36,950 nt of DNA, from the IMG/VR virus record IMGVR_UViG_3300031651_000008, positions 1 to 36,950 of that record. The stretch is one strand, 5' to 3'. Source of the DNA: a virus. The translations under genes and the position numbers were made by a program. How positions within the stretch are numbered: position 1 is the first letter of the stretch; every line of letters starts with the position of its first letter. The notes below the pieces were generated by a model. The model did not search any database, was not told where the DNA came from, and was given only the letters and a program-made list of their open reading frames with translations. Below, in pieces: positions 30,506 to 36,950 of the stretch.

Positions 30506-31624
30506 GTGAGTAATACTCTAATTACCCCGAGCATCATCGCAAAAGAGGCTTTGATGGCTCTGGAGAATGAGACAGTCCTTGCGAGCTTGGTTCATAGGGC
30601 TTACTCAAAGGAATTCCAAAAGGTTGGTTCAACAGTCACTATTCGCAAGCCAGCATCCTTTACTGTGGATACCTTCGCTGACACCGCTACTGCTCAGGCT
30701 GTTACTGAGTCTAGCGTGCAAGTAGTGCTTGACAATCATCTGGATGTGTCCTTTGAAGTAACGACCTCAGAACTAAGCCTGGACGTTGTGAGTTTTTCAG
30801 AGCAGTTAATTGCCCCGGCGATGAGAGCTATGGCACAGAGAGTGGACGAGCTATTGGCAGCCTTATATGTGGATATAGGTGGGCATACCGATGTTACGGC
30901 TACGACTCAGGTTGTAGGCGACATTGCCCAACTTCGAGAGCAACTTAACTTACAGAAAGTCCCGATGAGCCAAAGATATGCTGTGCTTCACCCAACAACT
31001 GAAGCCAGATATATTGCTCTGGACGCTTTTCTACATGCTGAGAAGCGTGGTGACACGAAGGCTCTGAAAGAAGGCTCTATGGGGCGCGTGATGGGGATGG
31101 ACTTCTACATGGATCAGAACATCTCTGAGCATACCGTAGACTCTTCATTAGTCGGCGACTTAGCAGGTGCCTTGAAAGGGGCAGGCGTGAAAGCAGCTAC
31201 CAGTATAACTGTTGATGCCCTTGCCAGTGGTGCAACCGTTACTGCTGGCGATGTCCTCAAGATTGCTGGCGACCCTCATGGCTACGTTGTGACTACAGGT
31301 GTAACCGCAACCGTGTCTACTGCGGTGTGTGTTATCAGTCCTGCGCTTTATCAAGATGAGGACGATGACGCTGTAGTAACCTTCCAGTCCACCCACCTTG
31401 CTAACCTGGCTTTCCACAGGAACGCCTTTGCTCTGGTGACTGCACCTTTAGCCCCTCCGATTGGTGGAGCTAAAGCGGCTGTCGAGAACTACAAGGGTCT
31501 TTCTTGCCGTGCAGTCTATGACTACACAATGGCAACCAAGACGAATGTAGTGTCTATCGATATGCTGTGTGGTGTAAAGACACTGGACAACGTGTTAGCG
31601 GCTCGTCTGTGTGACGCTCAATAA
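30506..31624 (+). CDS. Major coat protein, P22 gp5-like
   Basis: 372 residues, GTG start behind CAGGAGAAAC. MSNTLITPSIIAKEALMALE, then GSTVTIRKPASFTVD, FEVTTSELSLDVVSFSEQLI and PAMRAMAQRVDELLAALYVD match the P22-coat family of the HK97 fold. Residues 225-300 (ITVDALASGATVTAGDVLKI) look like an inserted beta domain as in P22. A strong terminator follows, suggesting that the coat message is made in excess. Confidence 0.9.
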   Translation: MSNTLITPSIIAKEALMALENETVLASLVHRAYSKEFQKVGSTVTIRKPASFTVDTFADTATAQAVTESSVQVVLDNHLDVSFEVTTSELSLDVVSFSEQLIAPAMRAMAQRVDELLAALYVDIGGHTDVTATTQVVGDIAQLREQLNLQKVPMSQRYAVLHPTTEARYIALDAFLHAEKRGDTKALKEGSMGRVMGMDFYMDQNISEHTVDSSLVGDLAGALKGAGVKAATSITVDALASGATVTAGDVLKIAGDPHGYVVTTGVTATVSTAVCVISPALYQDEDDDAVVTFQSTHLANLAFHRNAFALVTAPLAPPIGGAKAAVENYKGLSCRAVYDYTMATKTNVVSIDMLCGVKTLDNVLAARLCDAQ

Positions 31625-31625
31625 A

Positions 31626-31677
31626 CCGATTCGTTAATCGGACTTTAAGGGGAGGGGCTTCGGTCTCTCCCCTTTTT
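31626..31677 (+). terminator. Intrinsic terminator after the coat gene
   Basis: A 12-bp stem AAGGGGAGGGGC/GTCTCTCCCCTT (two or three G-T pairs) with a TTCG tetraloop at 31647-31674, then more T. A second small hairpin CCGATT-CGTT-AATCGG (31626-31641) stands just upstream. It probably reduces transcription into the tail genes. Confidence 0.88.
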
Positions 31678-31689
31678 AGAAAGGAAACT

Positions 31690-33240
31690 ATGAGAATTTT
31701 ATGGCAAAGTGCTAGTCCATTATGTAATTCAGGTTATGGGCTACAAACTGCATCGGTAACTAAACAATTAAAGCAAGCAGGGTATGAGGTAGCTATCTTT
31801 TGCTTCTTCGGATTCAGTGGCGCAAGAACTAATTGGGGTGATATTCCCTTATACCCGAATGTTCCGCATGACGGCTATGGCGTTATGCATATTGAGAATG
31901 ACTATAAAGACTGGAACGCTGATTTACTTATTTCACTTGTTGATATATGGGTATTAAAAGGAACACCAATGTCATTAAACTGGGCTCCTTGGATACCGAT
32001 TGACCACGACCCAATACCGCCAAGAGTCTTAGAAGTATTAAAAGAAAGTCCAGGTATTATCAAGCCGATAGCTATGTCAAAGTTCGGGCAAGCGGAACTT
32101 AAAAAGCAAGGATTCGATAGTTATTATATCCCTCACTCGGTAGACTGCCGTATCTACAGCCCGAACGCCGAATTACGCAAAACAGCAAGGGAGTCTCTCA
32201 AGTGGGAAGATAAGTTTGTCATTGGCACGGTGGCTACAAATTGCAAGCGCAAGAACTGGAACGCTTCTTTGTGGGCAGTAAGCCAGTTAGCCAAGAGACA
32301 TTCTAATATCGTGTGGTATATGCACACTCCGCCTTATGACAGTTTAGGGTTTAACCTTGAAAAAGCAAGGATAGGATTCGGTTTGAAAGATAAGACGGTC
32401 TTCCCTAAACAACAGGAGATGAGATTAGGGATACCCCCGGAAGTCATGGCTAGAGCCTATAACGCTATGGACGTTTTCTTACTACCATCTAAGGGTGAAG
32501 GGTTTGGTATTCCAGCGTTAGAGGCTCAGGCTTGCGGTTGCCCGACAATCGTGAGTAATAACACTGCACAACCAGAGATACAAGCTGGGGGGTGGTTATT
32601 AAAGGACCAATTTGCCCAATGGGATTTACAGGACTCGTTTGAATATAACTGTAACCCTAAAGAGATTCTGGAATATCTTGAGCAGGCTTATAACTTATGG
32701 AAGAACGGGAAGATGGAAGAGAGGCAACGCCAGGCCAGGAAGAAAGCCTTAGAGTACGATGAGCCTAAAGTGTTTGAGGAATACTGGCTGCCAACCTTAA
32801 AGGATATTGAGGAGAGGCTAAAGAAGCCTAGAAACATGGAGGGTGTGCAGCCCTGGAGACTTTTATTATTGCCTCAAGTCTGTAGTCCTAAGAAAGTTCT
32901 CGACATCGGATGCGGTGTTGTTCAGGTATATCGCAAGCCATTGGAGCAATTAGGAGAATATGTGGGGATAGATATTAAAGAGGGTGAGGGAGTAACAGTG
33001 ATGGATGCGCATCATTTGAATTTCAAAGATAAAGAGTTTGGTTTTGTCTGGATGAGCGAAGTCTTAGAGCACGTGGATAAACCAGAGCAAGTTTTGGCTG
33101 AGGCTCAAAGAGTAGGGGTTCATGGCGTGTGTTTGTTCAGCACGCCTGAGAATAAGTTTTTCCATTTAGACCCAGAACATAGAGAGGTAAAGATACCGCA
33201 CACGCTGACTCGTTCAGGTGACGGTCTTATTACATGGTAG
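31690..33240 (+). CDS. Glycosyltransferase (GT4-like) fused to a SAM methyltransferase
   Basis: 516 residues. Residues 1-375 are GT-B: MRILWQSASPLCNSGYGLQT, then YYIPHSVDCRIYSP, NRKNW-type region near 185, and the donor-site EX7E motif in SKGEGFGIPALEAQACGCPT near residues 270-289. Residues 390-510 are a Rossmann methyltransferase: KVLDIGCGVVQVY (motif I), YVGIDIKEG, then FGFVWMSEVLEHVDKPEQVL. It could attach and methylate a sugar on a virion protein or on the host surface. Its place among head and tail genes favours a structural target. Confidence 0.85.
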   Translation: MRILWQSASPLCNSGYGLQTASVTKQLKQAGYEVAIFCFFGFSGARTNWGDIPLYPNVPHDGYGVMHIENDYKDWNADLLISLVDIWVLKGTPMSLNWAPWIPIDHDPIPPRVLEVLKESPGIIKPIAMSKFGQAELKKQGFDSYYIPHSVDCRIYSPNAELRKTARESLKWEDKFVIGTVATNCKRKNWNASLWAVSQLAKRHSNIVWYMHTPPYDSLGFNLEKARIGFGLKDKTVFPKQQEMRLGIPPEVMARAYNAMDVFLLPSKGEGFGIPALEAQACGCPTIVSNNTAQPEIQAGGWLLKDQFAQWDLQDSFEYNCNPKEILEYLEQAYNLWKNGKMEERQRQARKKALEYDEPKVFEEYWLPTLKDIEERLKKPRNMEGVQPWRLLLLPQVCSPKKVLDIGCGVVQVYRKPLEQLGEYVGIDIKEGEGVTVMDAHHLNFKDKEFGFVWMSEVLEHVDKPEQVLAEAQRVGVHGVCLFSTPENKFFHLDPEHREVKIPHTLTRSGDGLITW

Positions 33241-33256
33241 TAAAGGAGGAGATTGA

Positions 33257-33388
33257 ATGAAAGAGATTTGGAGTGATATGGGTGACTTAGAAAAGGAATC
33301 TGGCTTAGATGGCATCCGTTGGCTGATACCGATTTCCCTAGTTGGATTATTAGTTGTTAGCCTACTTTGCCTTGTTGGTATTTTTTAG
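33257..33388 (+). CDS. Small single-span membrane protein
   Basis: 43 residues behind AAAGGAGGAG. Acidic front (MKEIWSDMGDLEKESGLDG) and one C-terminal membrane helix (RWLIPISLVGLLVVSLLCLV). Function unknown. Confidence 0.58.
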   Translation: MKEIWSDMGDLEKESGLDGIRWLIPISLVGLLVVSLLCLVGIF

Positions 33389-33398
33389 GAGGAAATAA

Positions 33399-33557
33399 AT
33401 GCCTTATTCGGAGGATCAAAAGAAACTGGCTTGCATAGCGTTGTCAATGAAGCGCGGAGAAACACCACGAAGTTACAGCGAAGAGGCGGCTAAGATGGCT
33501 GACTCTATGACAGAAGCACAGCTTATTGACTACTGTGAAAGCCCGGTGAAAAAGTAG
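33399..33557 (+). CDS. Small head-region protein
   Basis: 52 residues behind TAGGAGGAAATAA. MPYSEDQKKLACIALSMKRG, then AAKMADSMTEAQLIDYCESP, a pattern often seen in tiny proteins beside coat genes of tailed phages. Function unknown. Confidence 0.62.
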   Translation: MPYSEDQKKLACIALSMKRGETPRSYSEEAAKMADSMTEAQLIDYCESPVKK

Positions 33558-33566
33558 AGGTGATAT

Positions 33567-34166
33567 ATGAAGCTATTAAGCGGAATAAGAACCGTAGCAA
33601 GGCAAAAGCTCAACGATGAATTAGTATCATCCAGCGAAGATTATAAATGGACTGACGATGAGCTTGATGTTTATATCTCTGACTGTCTAATAGAGATGGC
33701 GAAGTATTCTCCCTATGAGGTGAAGGAAACAGTGACAACCGTCGCATCATCGAGAGAGATTGACCTTAGCTCAATAGACGATTTACTTGAAGTCAAAGAG
33801 GTGGAATACCCGGTGGATAAACAGCCTCGTAGATTCAGGCAGTTCTCCGTGTGGGGGGATATTCTCAGAATAGAATTAGATACTGCGCCTTCGGCGGTTG
33901 CGAATGTTTATCTCTATTGTAAGGAATATCACTCTCTGTCAGACACAGCGTCAACGCTGAATCCTAACTTAGAGAGAATCTTGGTTCTAGGTGTTTGCGG
34001 TCAGGCTGCCGTTGCTAAAGCACAAACAAAGATAAACAAAGTCAACAAAGCTGTCGGCGTAGCAGGGAATCTACAATCGTGGGGGTTGGCTCAATTAAGT
34101 CTATATTACACGGAGCTTAATAAACTCGTGACTGCTGATTCTTTTAAGGAATATCCAACGGACTAG
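33567..34166 (+). CDS. Head-tail connector/adaptor protein
   Basis: 199 residues. The front (GIRTVARQKLNDELVSSSED, KWTDDELDVYISDCLIEMAK) is the helical bundle of gp4/gp6-type head completion proteins, the middle is a beta hairpin (VEYPVDKQPRRFRQFSVWGD), and the end is helical (WGLAQLSLYYTELNKLV). Position after the coat gene fits. It would bridge portal and tail. Confidence 0.75.
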   Translation: MKLLSGIRTVARQKLNDELVSSSEDYKWTDDELDVYISDCLIEMAKYSPYEVKETVTTVASSREIDLSSIDDLLEVKEVEYPVDKQPRRFRQFSVWGDILRIELDTAPSAVANVYLYCKEYHSLSDTASTLNPNLERILVLGVCGQAAVAKAQTKINKVNKAVGVAGNLQSWGLAQLSLYYTELNKLVTADSFKEYPTD

Positions 34167-34173
34167 GAGGTTT

Positions 34174-34467
34174 ATGAAGGTTTTAAGTTTAGGTGCAAAG
34201 GCAACAGCTTCGGGGGCGAAGGCTAGCTTTGCTGCCGACCACAAGACAGGAGATGGCAGGCTTATTAGCCGTCAGAAGACTCGGAAATTTGGGGTGATAG
34301 GCAACTGGTATGATGGCTGGCGAGTTGGTTATTGTGAGAGACATCGCAATTCTAACTTACCATTAAGTTTCAGGGAGGGTCGATTAACTCCCTTTGCACT
34401 CTTTTTGAGTGTGGTACTAAGAATAAGCGACCGCGATAAAGGAAATTGTAGTCGCTTAGGAGGTTAA
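34174..34467 (+). CDS. Doubtful small basic protein
   Basis: 97 residues behind TAGGAGGTTT (spacing short). The front is protein-like (KVLSLGAKATASGAKASFAA, then GVIGNWYDGWRVGYCERH). The last 25 codons run through a hairpin that precedes the next ribosome site, so the C-terminus may be a product of the RNA structure. Function unknown. Confidence 0.45.
   Translation: MKVLSLGAKATASGAKASFAADHKTGDGRLISRQKTRKFGVIGNWYDGWRVGYCERHRNSNLPLSFREGRLTPFALFLSVVLRISDRDKGNCSRLGG
34424..34458 (+). promoter_or_regulatory. Stem-loop before the gene at 34471
   Basis: TAAGCGAC (34424-34431) pairs with GTCGCTTA (34451-34458), 8 bp with a 19-base loop, immediately before AGGAGGTTAAGAA. A second small hairpin, CACTC-TTTTT-GAGTG, lies near 34398-34412. 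No T-run follows, so a role in translation or message stability is likelier than termination. Confidence 0.45.
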
Positions 34468-34470
34468 GAA

Positions 34471-34893
34471 ATGGCACAATCACAAGAACCAACTAAAGAG
34501 GGGTATGGTGAGGCTGTAAGGCTCTTATGTGGTGAAGAGACAGTAGCGGACAATGCTTACAAAAGCGTTGTGTGCTATGAAGGCACTTGTACCGCAGCCG
34601 CAGAAACTTCAACGTATGCTACTCCTGCTGCTACTAAGAGTACTAAGTCAGGGGTCAGCATAGCTGATGCAGACTCAGTAGCAAGCGTGGCAACCACCGT
34701 AACAGATGACACTGTTCAAGTTGACCATGAGTTCACCGCTGGCGAAACTGTGACTGTCACTGGGTTTGGTGTGTGTAACGATGCTAACGACAAGTTATAT
34801 GCCGAGTGCTGCTTTAATGCTGGCATAGCGTTGGAAGACACCGACAAACTCACCGTGCAGATGAAAGTTCTGTATCAGAAAGATAGTGGTTAA
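34471..34893 (+). CDS. Structural protein, probable tail or decoration subunit
   Basis: 140 residues behind AGGAGGTTAAGAA. Beta-rich (KSVVCYEGTCTAAAETSTYA, VQVDHEFTAGETVTVTGFGV, DKLTVQMKVLYQKDSG) with four to six Cys, an Ala/Thr-rich middle and no charged helices. Followed by a terminator. Might be a tail component; not firmly recognised. Confidence 0.6.
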   Translation: MAQSQEPTKEGYGEAVRLLCGEETVADNAYKSVVCYEGTCTAAAETSTYATPAATKSTKSGVSIADADSVASVATTVTDDTVQVDHEFTAGETVTVTGFGVCNDANDKLYAECCFNAGIALEDTDKLTVQMKVLYQKDSG

Positions 34894-34907
34894 TGGTAGT
34901 AAATAAG

Positions 34908-34940
34908 GGGGCAGTCAGGAAACACCTGGCTGTCCCTTTT
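34908..34940 (+). terminator. Intrinsic terminator before the DUF2341 gene
   Basis: A 12-bp stem (34908-34919 with 34925-34936, two G-T pairs), five-base loop AAACA, then TTTT. Probably partial, because the next gene follows within 15 bases and has no clear own promoter. Confidence 0.8.
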
Positions 34941-34952
34941 AAGGATTAGATT

Positions 34953-36950
34953 ATGGCTTGGTATGACAACGACTATAAGTACCGCAAAAAGATAACGATA
35001 AACGCTACCTCTGCTGGTGCACAGACTAATTACCAGAAGAAAGTAGTTGTCTATAAGACGATTGGGACAACTACGCCATTCTCGTTTCCTGTTATCACTA
35101 CACTTGAAGACAAAATTGATGCTGACCCTGAAAGTGGTGGTAATCATGCTGAGGGTGTAACTACAGATGGAACTTATCTATACGCTACTGATAGATTCCA
35201 TATTTATAAACTGGATAAGAATGGAGACCCACTAGACCCTGTTATTGAGAACGACCATGCTATGACTGATGGCACAGACTGTTATGCAGTTACAGGGCTT
35301 TGGGCAAAAGACGGGAAACTCTATGTTGGTTCTGGCACATGGGATGCTGTATCTAATGGGCTCCCTACAACAAATTATGTCAAAGTTTTTAACTGTAGTG
35401 ATTTGAGCTATGTGGAAGAACACTATATTGGGTTTCTAACAGCGAGAGGCACTATCGAAGGGGCTTGCTATCACAAGGGTAGCTGGTGGGTAGTTTTCCA
35501 TGATTGGAAAACTCACATTTCCAGGTTTGATAATGACTGGAATCATGTTGCGGACTATGCTGCAAGCACACAAGGCGACTGTGGAGATGGTATATTTGGT
35601 ATTGGAGATTATCTTGCTATTCAAACCTGTGAGTTATCAGGTGGACATCATGATAGGTGCTATTTCTTTAAGTGGAACGGCAGTAGCCTAGACGCTTGTG
35701 GGTATGCTACTGTCTCAGGTGCAACTTGCTTGCAAGGTGGTGGGGTAGAACCTGGAGAAGATATAGCGTGGTTTGCTGATAATACTGGGGCTAATGCAGA
35801 TGGCGATATTATAAAAACATCTGTAAAGCAAGAGATTCATAGCCTAGATGGGCATTGTTTGGATAACTTTAATGATGTCCGCTTTACTCAATCAGACGGA
35901 GAGACTGAACTATACCACAAAAAAACGAACTATACTTCTGGCGATAACGCAACCTTCTGGGTAAAGTTCAATTCCATTCCTGATAGCGGAATTGCTACTT
36001 TCTATGTTTATTATGGCAAGGCTGGTGACAGTGATGGTAGCGATGCTGCTAATACCTTTCCTGAGTTCTTTGATGATATTGAGAATGACAACTTAAACTT
36101 ATGGGACACAATAGACAACTGGGTATCGCAAGACACTGTTGTAAAACATGGAACTTATGCTGCCGGAGAACCAGGTAGCGCAGGAAGCACTCAATGGCTG
36201 AAAAAGACTCATAATTCAACCCTTCTATTAGCTCATGTATGGGCTAGAGTAGCAGCTACAACGGGTACTACATTTATTGCTCTTGCTGATAACAATGGCA
36301 ACAGTACAATTTGGGTGCAGATGTGTAATGGACACTTCAGGTATCGTGATACTGGAGGCTATCATTACTTTCCGACTGATAAAACTTATGTAATAAATAC
36401 TTGGTATGAGATTGAGTGCGGTTGGGATTTTGCAAATGACAAGATTCACGTTTGGGTTGATGGAGCTAAACTTACTGGAGATGGAATAACTCTCCCTTAT
36501 TATAACACACCCAAGCCTACCTCAATTACAGAACTTCGTATAGCGAATGGTGGGAGTTCTGGTGCTGCTTATATTGATGATTACTTTGTAAGGAAATTCG
36601 CTTATCCTGAGCCAACATGGGGAATTTGGGGAGATGAAGAACCTTTAATAGAAAGCAGTGTTATAGTAGGGCTAACAGTAACTGCTTTAGGCTTTCTTGG
36701 GTTTGCTCGGAAGGCTGCTGTTTCTGTCGGGCTAGTAGCTTCTGCTACAATAATCGAAATAGCCCAGATAGTCGCTTCTGTAGCTGTAGGAGTTGTGACT
36801 TCTGCTGCAAGAGCGATTATTACAACTAGGAATACTGCGACTTCCGTTGGGCTAGTTGCTTCTGCCACTAAGGGGTTTACGTCTTCTGTTATTGTAGGTG
36901 CTATCGCCAGCGTAACTAGGCTAGTTGAAACTATTAGAAATGCTGCTACT
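34953..36950 (+). CDS. DUF2341 tail protein with inserted propeller-like domain (right end cut)
   Basis: 666 codons to the window edge. Residues 8-45 (YKYRKKITINATSAGAQTNY) and 296-370 (DVRFTQSDGETELYH, IATFYVYYGKAGDSDGSD) are the two halves of a DUF2341 domain. Between them, residues about 48-295 carry blade-like repeats (EGVTTDGTYLYATDRFHIYK, AVTGLWAKDGKLYVGSGTWD, GACYHKGSWWVVFH) typical of a beta-propeller. Residues 383-549 resemble a LamG/concanavalin fold (IECGWDFANDKIHVWVDGAK). Residues 568-666 are A/V/S/T repeats (SVGLVASAT twice). Likely a receptor- or sugar-binding tail component. Confidence 0.8.
   Translation, partial: MAWYDNDYKYRKKITINATSAGAQTNYQKKVVVYKTIGTTTPFSFPVITTLEDKIDADPESGGNHAEGVTTDGTYLYATDRFHIYKLDKNGDPLDPVIENDHAMTDGTDCYAVTGLWAKDGKLYVGSGTWDAVSNGLPTTNYVKVFNCSDLSYVEEHYIGFLTARGTIEGACYHKGSWWVVFHDWKTHISRFDNDWNHVADYAASTQGDCGDGIFGIGDYLAIQTCELSGGHHDRCYFFKWNGSSLDACGYATVSGATCLQGGGVEPGEDIAWFADNTGANADGDIIKTSVKQEIHSLDGHCLDNFNDVRFTQSDGETELYHKKTNYTSGDNATFWVKFNSIPDSGIATFYVYYGKAGDSDGSDAANTFPEFFDDIENDNLNLWDTIDNWVSQDTVVKHGTYAAGEPGSAGSTQWLKKTHNSTLLLAHVWARVAATTGTTFIALADNNGNSTIWVQMCNGHFRYRDTGGYHYFPTDKTYVINTWYEIECGWDFANDKIHVWVDGAKLTGDGITLPYYNTPKPTSITELRIANGGSSGAAYIDDYFVRKFAYPEPTWGIWGDEEPLIESSVIVGLTVTALGFLGFARKAAVSVGLVASATIIEIAQIVASVAVGVVTSAARAIITTRNTATSVGLVASATKGFTSSVIVGAIASVTRLVETIRNAAT

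Overview
The window looks like an essentially complete genome, about 37 kb, of a tailed double-stranded DNA phage of an uncultivated bacterium. It holds a full head-packaging set: small and large terminase, portal, scaffold-like protein, P22-type coat protein and a head-tail connector. It also has tail proteins, an ERF annealing protein, a RecA-like ATPase, a NinG-like nuclease and two DNA methyltransferases. I see no tape measure or tail tube. Together with the P22-like coat and a 1,854-residue protein next to the portal, this points to a short-tailed (podovirus-like) particle, though that is an inference. I see no integrase, DNA polymerase, endolysin or intact tRNA gene. The host cannot be named. 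Strong TTGACA/TATAAT promoters and Shine-Dalgarno sites say bacterial.

Layout. 1-3.9 kb: end of the tail operon (Ig-like protein, HNH homing endonuclease, large tail protein, small membrane, coiled-coil and zinc-ribbon proteins), closed by a weak terminator. 4.1-16.4 kb: a long rightward early/middle operon starting at a consensus promoter. It runs through an HTH protein, a protein with an extraordinary 12-bp tandem repeat, many small genes, ERF, a Gp37/68-like protein, the ATPase (with an antisense LAGLIDADG endonuclease behind it), NinG, a C5 cytosine methyltransferase with a long ORF nested out of frame, an N4/N6 methyltransferase and an ArpU/RinA-like regulator. 16.4-18.25 kb: a second promoter, a structured leader, a metallophosphoesterase and small genes, then a strong terminator. 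18.5-19.5 kb: a leftward operon of six tiny genes, mostly zinc-ribbon proteins, whose promoter shares 17 identical bases with the early promoter. 19.7 kb to the end: rightward late genes, from terminase through portal, giant protein, scaffold, coat, a glycosyltransferase-methyltransferase fusion and the connector to a DUF2341 tail protein that runs off the right edge. The left edge begins with what looks like the last 19 codons of that same gene, so the molecule is probably circular or circularly permuted, with a small defect at the seam.

How it works together (inference). The early operon makes DNA recombination and modification functions and ends in a regulator beside the second promoter. 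The late block builds and fills the head. Genes with their own promoters (early HTH gene, LAGLIDADG endonuclease, leftward zinc operon, antisense membrane gene) all have the start codon 6-9 bases after the -10 box, which implies leaderless transcripts. Genes inside operons use ordinary Shine-Dalgarno sites and overlap by 1-14 bases.

The best candidates for something new are the nested ORF inside the cytosine methyltransferase, the two-position-variable 12-bp repeat array, the leftward zinc-ribbon operon with its duplicated promoter, and the propeller-like domain inserted into a DUF2341 fold.
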